From the NCBI GenBank assembly GCA_964390715.1, contig CAYMIM010000022.1, positions 1 to 47,462 on the forward strand: a DNA stretch of 47,462 nt, given 5' to 3'. This DNA is from JACOVP01 sp964390715 (lineage in GTDB: Archaea > Nanobdellota > Nanobdellia > SCGC-AAA011-G17 > UBA489). Shown here piece by piece: positions 7,917-15,618 of this stretch; the stretch's first letter is position 1; each line of letters starts with the position of its first letter. Below the pieces are notes generated by a model. The model ran no database searches, had not been told where the DNA came from, and saw only the letters and a list, made by a program, of their open reading frames with translations. A program made the translations under genes and the position numbers.

Positions 7917-9524
7917 ATGTCCAACAAACTCTCAATATATCTCATACTTTTTTTAACATTGATCACAGCGGTCGCTGCGGCTCCTAGTTTTAATGTCCTA
8001 GAAGACAATCTCCAGATCAGCCTTACTCCTGGTAAAGAGAAAATAGTTCCTTTAACCATAGTCAATACAGGCACAGATCCTCTAACACTCGTTTTTGATA
8101 CTACACAATTAGACTTGACAGACAGGGAAGATGATGAAATCAGTGTTCGTTTTGATCCTGAACAACCTACTTTACAGCCTAATGAAAATAAAACAGTAAA
8201 TATGATCTTCAAGCCAGACCGTACTATCTCTTTTGAAAGATTCGGTGGCGCATTAACAGTCCATGTGCTGAACAATACGGCTATCCAAGACACAGTGAAT
8301 CTCGATTTGGAAGTGCAGCCAGACGTTTGTGACTTCGGTGTTACCGGTACAGACTTAGATATTGATATCAAAGAGCCTGGCAGTGGTGATGATTTCAAGC
8401 CTGGTGAAGAAATCCCTATTGAAGTTAAAGTTTCCAACAATGGACAAAACAGTGTTCGCGTGCAGACAGAAGCGTTCCTCTTCAGTAAAAGTAGAAATAT
8501 CCGTGATACTGCTTCAGAGACAAAGACTATCGATGAAGATGATGATTTCACATTTACTATGACTATGATTATGCCTTCTGATCCAGAAGAGATCAACGAA
8601 GATGATGAATTACGTCTAGTTGTCAAGGCGTTTGATGATGAAAACGAAAAAAGAAATTGTGCTGTTGATTTGACGAGCATTAACGTCAAGCTCGAAGATG
8701 ATGCGGTCACGATAGATCGTAAAGAATCACGCGTCTTCCCAGAAATCGCTGCCTGTGGTGACACAGTAAAAGGTTATGTTCGCGTTCGTAATGTTGGCGC
8801 GGAAGATAATGATAAAGTAACCATTACCGTAAGCAATAGAGAGTTAGGTATCAGTCAAAAATCAGACACCTTTACATTGGACAAATTCGATGACAAAGAT
8901 CGAAGCGAGGCGACAAGGCAATTTGAGCTCAAAATTTCAACCACAGCAAAAGAAAAATCTTATCCTTTTACAGCTCGTGTTGATTTCAAAGGTGGTTCAG
9001 AAGAAATGCAGTTGCCATTCCAGGTAGGCGCTTGTCAAGGATCAAGACGTGACACAAATATGGTAGATACTGTGCTCATTCGTCCTTTGGAAGACCAAGT
9101 GCAGATCAAACAAGGCGCGGTTACTACCATTCCTCTGCAGATTACTAACATCTTGAACGAGCGAACCATTTACTCTATTTCGATAACCAACATCGGAGAA
9201 ATCGGGCAATCTGGCGCGAAGACTATCACAGTAAATCCAGGGCAAGTAACCACTGCGTTCTTGGAACTCAGTATTAAAGAAGATGCTGAGCCTGGTCTCT
9301 ACAGCGGTAGTATCATAGTCAAGCAGGGCTCAACAACTGTAGGCTCACAAACTATAGTTATTGAAGTCAAAGCGGCAGACCAAGAAGGTGCGGGATCGTC
9401 AACCATCGAAACAATTCCTGTCATGGTCTGGGTAATATTGGTCATACTCGCTACAGGAGCGGTAATCCTTGCGGTTATGGCGACCATGAAGTATCTCAAA
9501 CAACGAAGTGAAGTGAAACCATAA
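7917..9524 (+). CDS. secreted, membrane-anchored Ig-like surface protein (S-layer-like)
   Basis: Signal peptide (LSIYLILFLTLITAVAAAP), then about 450 residues of beta-sandwich sequence. At least three segments have CARDB/NPCBM-like signatures: KEKIVPLTIVNTGTDPLTLVF, IPIEVKVSNNGQNSVRVQ and GYVRVRNVGAEDNDKVTITV. A C-terminal transmembrane helix (MVWVILVILATGAVILAVM) and a short basic tail follow. The ectodomain is acidic and holds few cysteines (VCDFG, RNCAV, AACGD, GACQG) that may pair. The next gene has the same plan, so the two form a tandem surface-protein locus. Putative S-layer or adhesin role by architecture only. The TATA box at 7846 implies a leader of about 40 nt, unlike most genes here. 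Confidence 0.78.
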   Translation: MSNKLSIYLILFLTLITAVAAAPSFNVLEDNLQISLTPGKEKIVPLTIVNTGTDPLTLVFDTTQLDLTDREDDEISVRFDPEQPTLQPNENKTVNMIFKPDRTISFERFGGALTVHVLNNTAIQDTVNLDLEVQPDVCDFGVTGTDLDIDIKEPGSGDDFKPGEEIPIEVKVSNNGQNSVRVQTEAFLFSKSRNIRDTASETKTIDEDDDFTFTMTMIMPSDPEEINEDDELRLVVKAFDDENEKRNCAVDLTSINVKLEDDAVTIDRKESRVFPEIAACGDTVKGYVRVRNVGAEDNDKVTITVSNRELGISQKSDTFTLDKFDDKDRSEATRQFELKISTTAKEKSYPFTARVDFKGGSEEMQLPFQVGACQGSRRDTNMVDTVLIRPLEDQVQIKQGAVTTIPLQITNILNERTIYSISITNIGEIGQSGAKTITVNPGQVTTAFLELSIKEDAEPGLYSGSIIVKQGSTTVGSQTIVIEVKAADQEGAGSSTIETIPVMVWVILVILATGAVILAVMATMKYLKQRSEVKP

Positions 9525-9586
9525 CGTTTATATAGAGGTTACAACTCAACAATGGCAACACATAGATTACAACCGGGGGGTTACAG

Positions 9587-11377
9587 ATGAAAAAATTCAG
9601 TTTATTATACGCAGTTATGGCAGTAATGCTCCTATCCGCATTCGCTGTTAGTGCAGCAGTTACTACTGTCAACACATTTGATAGTGCTAATCCAACATTC
9701 GGTGGTGAGAACCAAGCAGCAAGCAACCCTAAACATGATGTGGTTGCAGATAGAAACAAAATTCTAAGTGCTCAACCAGTTATCTTGAAGAACACTGATA
9801 CGGTTCCAGTAACTATCGATCCTACAAAAACACAAATCACCTATGTATCACCCTTTACTTCTATAGATAGTAATCTACAAGTAGAGAATACAGCAAATAT
9901 CGATCTTACTGCTAATGGTCAAGCAACCATAAATTTCAAAGTAAGAATTTCTGAAAAGCTTGATGCAGTCAATATAGATGGTGACCTTATAGCAATAAAA
10001 GTCGCAACAGTAACATTATTTGATAACTCAACCACTCCTATAATTTTGGGAAGTTTTGATGTATACGTCCAAAGAGAGAACAACCTTGAAATGAACAACC
10101 TCGATGCTAATATCGAAGGTGGCAGAAAGAAAAGCTTGAGCGACGATGATACTTTAGAAAACCTCAAACCTGGAGATAATATTGAAATCGAAGCTGAAGC
10201 TCGAAATAATTATGGCAGTGAAACTAATGTAGATGTTGAAAATGTCGTTCTGGAAATAGAATGTACAAATGACAAAAACTTAGATATTTCCGACAAGAGT
10301 GTTGATATCGGTGACATATCTACAGAAGATGAACAAACAGATGCTTTGACAGTTGATATTGAGGCAGATGCTGAGGATAAAACCAGCGACTGTATCATTA
10401 AAGTGATCGGTCGAGACCAAAATGGTGCTCGTCATGGTGAAGGTACAAACTTCGCTTTCGAAATCACTCGTGAAAGCCATGACATTCAGATCACAGCAGC
10501 AACTGTTAATCCAACAAGTGTTTCCTGTACAGACAGAGAAGTGCAGTTGACAGTTGATTTGCTCAACTTGGGTCGTTCTAATGAAAATAGAGTAGCTTTA
10601 GAAGTAACTTCCAAGGCAATCAGTTTCCAGGAACGAGTATCCAACATCGAATTGGACGAAGATGACAGCACGCAGGAAATATTTGTTATTCCTATGGATG
10701 GAACAAAGATCAAGCCAGGTCCATTCGCTATCCAGGTGCAGTCATTCTATGATAACACGAAGAGCTCTAGCACAGAAACAATCCAAGTGGATAATTTGTG
10801 TAATGCAGGTTCAGACAACACTGGTAACAACGGTAATGGCAACGAAGAAATCATTGAAGGCGCTATCACACTTGACAGCGATAATATCAAAGTCAATATG
10901 GGCGGCTCAGCCAGCATTCCTATCAAGATAACCAATCTGGAAAAAGTGCCTGTTGAGTACATGGTTGCTCTAGCGGACATCAGCGAATTTGCGGAGACAT
11001 CCACAAGCAAGTCAGTCTTCCTCAATCCAGGACAGCAAAGCACTATCTTGCTCAACTTGAAGTCAAAAGCAAAAGTTGACGCGGGTAAGTACAGTGGTAT
11101 TATTGTCTTGAAGGACAGCACTGGTAAGACTTTGGAAACAAAGACTTTCACCGTTGACATTGCTGCGAAACAAGGCAGTTCCTTCGATCTTGGTTCAGTA
11201 TTCGGTGGTGCGGATTCCAGAGTCTTCTGGATCATTGGCGACATTATTTTGATTATTGTTGCCATTTTCTTCATCCGCTTGATTTTCACAGGCGGCAAGA
11301 AGAAGCAAGCTAACAAAAAGTTGGCTGACTACGAAGCTGAAATGTCTCGTAAGAAACCATCTAGACGAAGAAAGTAA
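9587..11377 (+). CDS. secreted, membrane-anchored Ig-like surface protein (S-layer-like), second copy
   Basis: 596 residues: a signal peptide (LLYAVMAVMLLSAFAVSAA), Asp/Asn-rich beta-sandwich repeats (NLKPGDNIEIEAEARNNYG; EVQLTVDLLNLGRSNENRV; SASIPIKITNLEKVPVEYMV), a Gly/Asn linker (DNTGNNGNGNEE), a C-terminal transmembrane helix (FWIIGDIILIIVAIFFIRLIF) and a long Lys/Arg tail (about 35 residues). Several phrases match the upstream protein in order (LKPGD/FKPGE, SNENRV/AEDNDK, INPGQ-like LNPGQQSTILLNL/VNPGQVTTAFLEL), so the pair probably arose by duplication. TATA box 9527-9534; a GGGGGG run at 9575-9580 may act as the ribosome-binding site. A cell-surface structural protein is likely. Confidence 0.78.
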   Translation: MKKFSLLYAVMAVMLLSAFAVSAAVTTVNTFDSANPTFGGENQAASNPKHDVVADRNKILSAQPVILKNTDTVPVTIDPTKTQITYVSPFTSIDSNLQVENTANIDLTANGQATINFKVRISEKLDAVNIDGDLIAIKVATVTLFDNSTTPIILGSFDVYVQRENNLEMNNLDANIEGGRKKSLSDDDTLENLKPGDNIEIEAEARNNYGSETNVDVENVVLEIECTNDKNLDISDKSVDIGDISTEDEQTDALTVDIEADAEDKTSDCIIKVIGRDQNGARHGEGTNFAFEITRESHDIQITAATVNPTSVSCTDREVQLTVDLLNLGRSNENRVALEVTSKAISFQERVSNIELDEDDSTQEIFVIPMDGTKIKPGPFAIQVQSFYDNTKSSSTETIQVDNLCNAGSDNTGNNGNGNEEIIEGAITLDSDNIKVNMGGSASIPIKITNLEKVPVEYMVALADISEFAETSTSKSVFLNPGQQSTILLNLKSKAKVDAGKYSGIIVLKDSTGKTLETKTFTVDIAAKQGSSFDLGSVFGGADSRVFWIIGDIILIIVAIFFIRLIFTGGKKKQANKKLADYEAEMSRKKPSRRRK

Positions 11378-11379
11378 AT

Positions 11380-11404
11380 CTTTCTTTTTTTCTTTTTATT
11401 TTTT
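11380..11404 (+). terminator. T-rich terminator after the surface-protein gene
   Basis: A pyrimidine run of about 25 bases with several T4-T7 blocks begins two bases after the stop codon at 11377. Archaeal RNA polymerase terminates at such U-tracts without a hairpin. Confidence 0.55.
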
Positions 11405-11456
11405 ATATTAATAATTTTTAAGTAATATTTATAAACTCAATAAAGGAACAAAAACT

Positions 11457-11789
11457 ATGACATATAAATTGCAGTATGAATGGCAAGTGTTGCTAGAAAG
11501 AGATGGACATTTTGAAGCAGAATGGAAAAGTATTTTATGGGGCCTTAATAATGATATTCCAGATTTCTATTTTGAAATTGAAAAAGACCAGAGAGGGTTA
11601 GGAAGATATTTAATTAAAGCGAAATGGACTTCAGAAGATCAATGCAAACAACATCCCTTACCCACCAAAAGTGACCATGCTGTTCTAGTAGATACACGTC
11701 ATTTAGATACTATAGTAAACTGTCCAGAAGTGTCTTCTCTGGAAAAAAACATTGCAAAAGAAGTTCTTGATGATCTACATTTACCTTGA
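11457..11789 (+). CDS. hypothetical protein, 110 aa
   Basis: An acidic soluble protein rich in Trp and Tyr (YEWQVLLERDGHFEAEWKS), followed by a strand-rich middle (YFEIEKDQRGLGRYLIKAKW) and a helical end. No family recognised; no signal peptide or membrane segment. The ATG is 25.5 nt after the TATA box TTTATAAA (11428-11435), so expression as a leaderless single gene is likely. The next gene has its own promoter-like sequence. Confidence 0.6.
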   Translation: MTYKLQYEWQVLLERDGHFEAEWKSILWGLNNDIPDFYFEIEKDQRGLGRYLIKAKWTSEDQCKQHPLPTKSDHAVLVDTRHLDTIVNCPEVSSLEKNIAKEVLDDLHLP

Positions 11790-11844
11790 ACAAATCTTGT
11801 AAAAAGCCAATAATCTTTTAAACCAGCCGGTAATTTTGAAGTTT

Positions 11845-12675
11845 ATGTTCGAACACTTACGTCCAAAACTTGAGGGAAAACCTTTCTTAACCAATAAAGA
11901 AGAGATTATAGCGCACTTAAAACTTCTGTTACACAAAGTCATCCCAAGCGAAGAAAAAGTTGGCATAGCCTTCTCTGGTGGTCTAGACTCATCAGTCCTA
12001 GCGCTCCTGTCCAAAAACTGTCAGCTCTACACAGTCGGTCTAGAAAATTCTTCAGACGTCGAATGGTCGATCCAGGTTGCAAAAGAATTGAACAAGCCTA
12101 TCAAGACAAAAATCATCACGTTGCCAGAAGCTGAGCGCATCATCAAAGCAGTAGTCCATATTCTCAAGAGTACAGATGTTACCCACGTCGGTATTGGATG
12201 TGTTGTCTATGCAGTCTTGGAGATGGCCAAAGCTGATGGCGTCAAAATTGTTCTGGGTGGTTTAGGTGCGGAAGAAATCTTCGGCGGGTACAAAAGGCAC
12301 ATCGAGTATGGAAAAGACTTGGACAACATTCATGATCGTCTCTGGGAAGGATTGTACGGTATGGAAAAAAGAGATTTAGCGCGTGATCTCCCTATTGCAA
12401 AACATTTTGGTATTACTTTGGTTGCTCCATTTTTAGATGAAGAGCTCGTCACATATGCGATGCAAATTGATCCCTCATTAAAAATAAATAACGATCGTCG
12501 TAAAATAATTTTACAAGAAACTGCTTACGCGCTTGGTTTATCCAAAGAAGTTGCCTTCAGAAAGAAAATGGCAGCGCAATATAGCAGCAAATTCGATCGA
12601 GCCATGGAAAAATTAGCTAAGAAGAAAGGCTTTGATCTAAAAAAAGAATATTTACAGAGCTTGCTAAAGAAATAA
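11845..12675 (+). CDS. asparagine-synthase-type amidotransferase domain, stand-alone
   Basis: An ATP-pyrophosphatase domain of the asparagine synthetase B C-terminal family, with the PP-loop SGGLDSS at residues 44-50 and later motifs GGLGAEEIFGGYKRH and LVAPFLDEELV. The glutaminase domain that normally precedes it is absent: the protein is only 276 residues and starts about 35 residues before the PP-loop. It would have to use ammonia or a partner protein, and the substrate may be other than aspartate. The start is ATG 11845 rather than TTG 11836; a TTTTAAA sequence near 11816 is about 27 nt upstream. Confidence 0.85.
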   Translation: MFEHLRPKLEGKPFLTNKEEIIAHLKLLLHKVIPSEEKVGIAFSGGLDSSVLALLSKNCQLYTVGLENSSDVEWSIQVAKELNKPIKTKIITLPEAERIIKAVVHILKSTDVTHVGIGCVVYAVLEMAKADGVKIVLGGLGAEEIFGGYKRHIEYGKDLDNIHDRLWEGLYGMEKRDLARDLPIAKHFGITLVAPFLDEELVTYAMQIDPSLKINNDRRKIILQETAYALGLSKEVAFRKKMAAQYSSKFDRAMEKLAKKKGFDLKKEYLQSLLKK

Positions 12676-12735
12676 TTTTTTCTAAAAAAGAAATAACAAC
12701 CTTTAAAAAGAGAAGGAGAAAAAGAAACCCTTCCC

Positions 12736-13053
12736 ATGCGTATAACAAAACAACAAGTCTACTCAGTTCTGGATGATGAAGTCTGGAGAACATGTGCAGA
12801 AGTAGTGAAAACACTAAGAGAAGGAAAATCAAAAGGGAAGCATGCGGATGCAGTAATACAGAATGTAACAGCGCTCAAAGTGTATAGTATTCTAGTCCCT
12901 CTTTGTGTAGAAGGATATCTTTTAACTGAACAAAGGCGTGTAAAAGATAAAGATAGTCTATTTTACACAGAGGCAGTATACAGACATAATCCTGAAAAAC
13001 CTTGGAATCCAGATACAAAAGAATCAGATGATCTTGAATCTAGAGTTGCTTAA
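12736..13053 (+). CDS. small winged-helix-like protein, paralogue of the 3804 gene
   Basis: 105 residues, basic N-terminal half. VYSVLDDEVWRTCAEVVKTL reads as the opening of a winged helix, followed by VTALKVYSILVPLCVEGYL and a basic hairpin (EQRRVKDKD). The spacing VY..L....W.T..E, then VYsiL..L..EgYL, matches the protein at 3804-4127. The C-terminus (NPEKPWNPDTKESDD) looks disordered. TTTAAAAA at 12702-12709 is about 30 nt before the ATG, and an AAGGAGA run lies between. A DNA-binding regulator is plausible; the target is unknown. Confidence 0.65.
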   Translation: MRITKQQVYSVLDDEVWRTCAEVVKTLREGKSKGKHADAVIQNVTALKVYSILVPLCVEGYLLTEQRRVKDKDSLFYTEAVYRHNPEKPWNPDTKESDDLESRVA

Positions 13054-13063
13054 AGAGGAAAAA

Positions 13064-13135
13064 AGGCCAGAGAGGGAATCGAACCCCCGCGTAATCGCTC
13101 TGCAGGCGATTGCCTTACCGCTTGGCTATCTGGCC
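13064..13135 (-). tRNA. tRNA-Cys (GCA)
   Basis: A full cloverleaf on the minus strand. The acceptor GGCCAGA pairs with TCTGGCC, and the anticodon arm ATCGC-CTGCAGA-GCGAT has anticodon GCA. The T-loop is TTCGATT. The discriminator is U (13064), as expected for cysteine. No intron. TTTTAAAA at 13160-13167 is about 28 nt upstream and fits as its TATA box. Confidence 0.95.
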
Positions 13136-13209
13136 ACAAGAATACCTCCCTTGACGTTCTTTTAAAACCTTTCGAATAAATTATATAATGCACTTATAGT
13201 AGGAGAACG

Positions 13210-14004
13210 ATGAATAAACAAGCCTTCCAGCAAAAAATCCTCTCGTGGTACGAGCGGCATAAGCGTGATCTTCCTTGGAGACATACAACCAACCCCTATC
13301 ACATTCTCGTCTCAGAAAGTATGTTGCAACAAACACAAGTAGATCGCGTCATTCCAAAGTATGAAGCCTTTCTCAAAGCATTTCCCAAGATACAAGACTT
13401 GGCAGTAGCCCCCACCAGTCAGGTCTTAGAGTTATGGTCTGGTCTCGGCTATAACAGTCGTGCTATCCGTTTGCAGGAAGCGGCAAAAATAATCAGCAAA
13501 CGATACAACGGTGAAGTGCCAAAAAATCGTGATGCGTTAATGGAGTTGCCAGGGATTGGTCCTTATACAAGTAATGCTATCTTATCTTTTGCGCATAATT
13601 TGCCTTTTCCCTGTATGGACACGAACATTAGAAGAATCATCTTGCACGAACTCCAGTTGCCAGAAAAAACCGCGCCAGAAAAATTATATATTTTAGCAGA
13701 ATCATTAATTCCAGAAGGACGTTCACGGGATTGGCACAACGCCTTGATGGATTATGGATCTTCTATTTTAACAGCACGAAAAACTGGCGTTAAATCTTTG
13801 ACAACACAATCTAAATTTCTTTATTCGAGACGGTGGTATCGTGGTCAGATTTTAAAAACACTCATAAGAGAAAAAGAAACAACAATCAAAAAATTAGCGC
13901 GGACATTAGAAAAGTCTCCGGCGGAAATAGGGGATATTGCGCGGGAAATGGCAAAAGAGAAATTAATTACGGTAACATCAGATAAAATTACGCTTCCTTC
14001 ATAA
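13210..14004 (+). CDS. mutY: adenine DNA glycosylase MutY lacking the iron-sulfur cluster
   Basis: An HhH-GPD glycosylase that removes adenine mispaired with 8-oxoguanine. The N-terminus LPWRHTTNPYHILVSESMLQ carries catalytic Glu36, the hairpin LPGIGPYTSNA lies near residues 112-122, and PCMDTNIRR carries Asp137. The Cys-x6-Cys-x2-Cys-x5-Cys cluster loop that should follow MDYG is replaced by SSILTARKTGVKSL. Only one cysteine (beside Asp137) is present in the whole protein, so no [4Fe-4S] cluster can form. The Nudix-like 8-oxoG recognition domain is also absent, replaced by a basic stretch and a winged-helix-like end (about 215-264). TATA at 13181-13188; an AGGAG lies just before the ATG. Confidence 0.9.
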   Translation: MNKQAFQQKILSWYERHKRDLPWRHTTNPYHILVSESMLQQTQVDRVIPKYEAFLKAFPKIQDLAVAPTSQVLELWSGLGYNSRAIRLQEAAKIISKRYNGEVPKNRDALMELPGIGPYTSNAILSFAHNLPFPCMDTNIRRIILHELQLPEKTAPEKLYILAESLIPEGRSRDWHNALMDYGSSILTARKTGVKSLTTQSKFLYSRRWYRGQILKTLIREKETTIKKLARTLEKSPAEIGDIAREMAKEKLITVTSDKITLPS

Positions 14005-14023
14005 GAATTTTCGATATTTTTTC
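14003..14023. promoter_or_regulatory. CGGAAGATTTTCGGA-like motif before the PIN gene
   Basis: AAGAATTTTCGATATTTTTT at about 14003-14022 resembles the 23183 motif (AAGATTTTCGGATTTTTC) with two one-base insertions. It lies about 27 nt upstream of a TATA-like TTATTAA (14034-14040) for the gene at 14060. This is the weakest member of the series. Confidence 0.35.
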
Positions 14024-14059
14024 CAGAACTTACTTATTAATCAGTGTCTTGTTTTAGGG

Positions 14060-14479
14060 ATGTCAGAATGTCCAAGAATTTACTGTGATACTAATATTTA
14101 TTTAGACTTTTTATTAGGAAGAAAAGATTACTTAAGACCTTTAGATGAGTTTGCGCATAGAATTTTTAGAAGAGTTAAAGAGGGAGAATTTCTTTTAATA
14201 CTCTCAGACCATATAGTTTTTGAATTAGAAAATAAAGTATCGAATGAAGAACTTGACGTATTTTTACAATCGCTAGAATCTGAAGGGAGAATTATAAGAC
14301 TATCAGCAACAAATGCAGAACGAGAACAAGCAAAACTACTCTCGAAAGAGCATTGGAAGGATATGTTACATGCGATTTTAGCAAATAAAGGAAAGGCACA
14401 ATATCTTATAACGAGAAATGTCTATGATTTCGCAGGAACAGAGCATTTAGTGCAGACCGTGTTTCCTGAAAATATCTGA
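14060..14479 (+). CDS. PIN-domain ribonuclease (VapC-like)
   Basis: A 139-residue PIN domain: IYCDTNIYLDFLLGR (Asp10), an acidic centre FELENKV, WKDMLHAILA with Asp near 116, and LITRNVYDF near the end, giving the acidic set of these metal-dependent RNases. Most small stand-alone PIN proteins in archaea are toxins of VapBC pairs, but no VapB precedes it. Its 3' end overlaps by 33 bp the convergent gene at 14447-14722, which could be the partner. A CGGAA-type motif lies upstream, as at other toxin-antitoxin loci here. Confidence 0.78.
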   Translation: MSECPRIYCDTNIYLDFLLGRKDYLRPLDEFAHRIFRRVKEGEFLLILSDHIVFELENKVSNEELDVFLQSLESEGRIIRLSATNAEREQAKLLSKEHWKDMLHAILANKGKAQYLITRNVYDFAGTEHLVQTVFPENI

Positions 14480-14722
14480 AAGATCTTTATTTTCATAATC
14501 ATCAAACCAATGTTCTTCCTCTTCTTTGGTGAACTTTTTAAGTTTCGCAGATCCTTTTAACCGAGAAAGCCAATCATCTTTACCAGACATTTCCTTCATA
14601 GTTTCTAAATCTTTTTTCGAAATCTGTGGCAGAGGTTCTTTGTCTTGTGCAAATAATTCCTCAATAGGTCTTCGTTCTACCATACAGGATGACTTCTTAT
14701 CTTTAAAATCGATTGTGACCAT
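14447..14722 (-). CDS. small acidic protein convergent with the PIN gene, possible antitoxin
   Basis: A 91-residue charged, helical protein with no recognised domain. The middle is basic (KGSAKLKKFTKEEEEHW) and the end DDYENKDLSDIFRKHGLH looks like a peptide that could fold onto a partner. The TATA box TATATAAA (minus strand, 14745-14752) is 26.5 nt before the ATG, so this is a real transcription unit and not a shadow. It overlaps the PIN gene tail to tail by 33 bp. Antitoxin status is inference from position and size. Confidence 0.6.
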   Translation of the reverse strand: MVTIDFKDKKSSCMVERRPIEELFAQDKEPLPQISKKDLETMKEMSGKDDWLSRLKGSAKLKKFTKEEEEHWFDDYENKDLSDIFRKHGLH

Positions 14723-14768
14723 ATACAGGAAATGTTTTAGTGATTTATATATCTTCTGGTGAAAAAAG

Positions 14769-14833
14769 CGGAAAAATTACGGCAGAGATAATTAGTATTG
14801 CGGATAAGAGAAAGGAACTTTCGAATTTTTCTC
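14769..14833. promoter_or_regulatory. two CGGAA-type motifs upstream of the DUF4258/YgiT pair
   Basis: GCGGAAAAATTACGG (about 14768-14782) and GGAACTTTCGAATTTTTCTC (about 14814-14833) resemble the 23183 element CCGGAAGATTTTCGGATTTTTCTC. They precede the TATA box TTTATATA (14884-14891) of the operon starting at 14920. The 14723-14919 gap otherwise holds only promoters. Confidence 0.4.
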
Positions 14834-14919
14834 AAAAAAGAACATAAAGGCTATACACTTCTTTCTTTGCATGTTTAAAAACATTTATATAATAATATTA
14901 ATTGATAGGAGAAGATAGC

Positions 14920-15150
14920 ATGGATATCTCCAAGTATGAGATAGTTATCAGACACCATGTCTATCAGCGTGCATTGGAAAGAGAAATTTATCCTGATATG
15001 ATTGAAGAAACGCTTCTCAAAGGCACAAAAGAATACTATGGTAAGCATGGCATAAAATTTATCAATAAAGGAGCAAAACGAACTATCATTTGCGTAGGTG
15101 AAATCATTGGCACAACCATCACAATCTTTACGATCGAAGAAGGCAACTAA
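14920..15150 (+). CDS. DUF4258-like toxin candidate
   Basis: A 76-residue protein from ATG 14920; a TTG 18 bases upstream is in frame, but AGGAGAA just before the ATG favours the latter. The sequence YEIVIRHHVYQRALEREI, then IEETLLKG and AKRTIICVGEIIGTTITIFTI, fits the small DUF4258 family: His-x-Arg-rich first helix and a two-stranded end. Members sit beside YgiT-type or AbrB-type antitoxins and are thought to be RNase-like toxins. The next gene is exactly such a partner, one base downstream. The TATA box at 14884 gives a very short leader. Confidence 0.72.
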   Translation: MDISKYEIVIRHHVYQRALEREIYPDMIEETLLKGTKEYYGKHGIKFINKGAKRTIICVGEIIGTTITIFTIEEGN

Positions 15151-15151
15151 A

Positions 15152-15454
15152 ATGAAAACTTGCACAATCTGCTCAGGAACCATGGAGCCCTATAAAGGCA
15201 AGACACCAGAAGGAATTCCTTATCAGTACTACAAATGTACTAACTGTGGAGAAGAAATTGTCGATATGCGGCAATTGCATGCTGTCGCGGACACTTATCG
15301 AGCTTTGAAAAAATACCACGTCAAACTCTCCAAATGGGGATTAAGTCTCGGGTTAAGAATTCCAAAAGAGCTCGTAAAGAAATATCGTCTCAAAAATGCA
15401 GAAGAAGTAGCTATCATTCCAGAGAAAGCAGGGATTAAAATAATTCTGAAATAA
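15152..15454 (+). CDS. YgiT-type zinc finger plus AbrB-like DNA-binding antitoxin
   Basis: 100 residues from ATG 15152. The N-terminal zinc ribbon has CTICSGT (CxxC) and CTNCGEE (CxxC), as in MqsA/YgiT antitoxins. After a helix, the C-terminus VKLSKWGLSLGLRIPKELVKKY is a swapped-hairpin AbrB/SpoVT-type DNA-binding domain ending EEVAIIPEKAGIKIIL. The expected MqsA helix-turn-helix is thus replaced by AbrB. It follows the DUF4258-like gene by one base and should both neutralise it and repress the operon. Confidence 0.8.
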   Translation: MKTCTICSGTMEPYKGKTPEGIPYQYYKCTNCGEEIVDMRQLHAVADTYRALKKYHVKLSKWGLSLGLRIPKELVKKYRLKNAEEVAIIPEKAGIKIILK

Positions 15455-15460
15455 AAAGAG

Positions 15461-15535
15461 CGGATCCGATGAGATTTGAACTCACGACCTCCTGCTTAGA
15501 AGGCAGGCGCTCTATCCAAGCTGAGCTACGGACCC
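15461..15535 (-). tRNA. tRNA-Arg (TCT)
   Basis: Minus-strand cloverleaf. Acceptor GGGTCCG pairs with CGGATCC with one G-U, and the anticodon arm CCTGC-CTTCTAA-GCAGG gives TCT, reading AGA/AGG. T-loop TTCAAAT; discriminator G at 15461. No intron. The upstream TTTAAATA near 15566 (minus strand) is about 30 nt away. Confidence 0.95.
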
Positions 15536-15618
15536 ACTGAAAAGAAACGTCTTTTGCTCAATATTTAAACGTTGTGAAGTCCCAGAAGTTTTAAATAATC
15601 GGTTGCTATATCAAATAT

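Noticed and set aside
7847..8764. 305-codon open frame on the minus strand
   Set aside because: It lies entirely antisense to the surface-protein gene, is Ser/Leu/Val-rich low complexity and has no promoter; it is a mirror of the acidic codons on the other strand.
9552..9590. 12-codon leader peptide (MATHRLQPGGYR) whose stop overlaps the surface-protein ATG
   Set aside because: Attractive ATGA coupling, but its ATG is only about 22 nt from the TATA centre, so it probably lies upstream of the transcription start.
10747..11316. 189-codon open frame on the minus strand
   Set aside because: Antisense to the second surface-protein gene, with no TATA box at the right distance and no domain-like pattern.
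14740..14847. 35-residue GTG-started frame in the 14723-14919 gap
   Set aside because: Reads protein-like (IYISSGEKSGKITAEIIS), but it starts inside the minus-strand TATA region, has no ribosome-binding site and overlaps the putative operator motifs.
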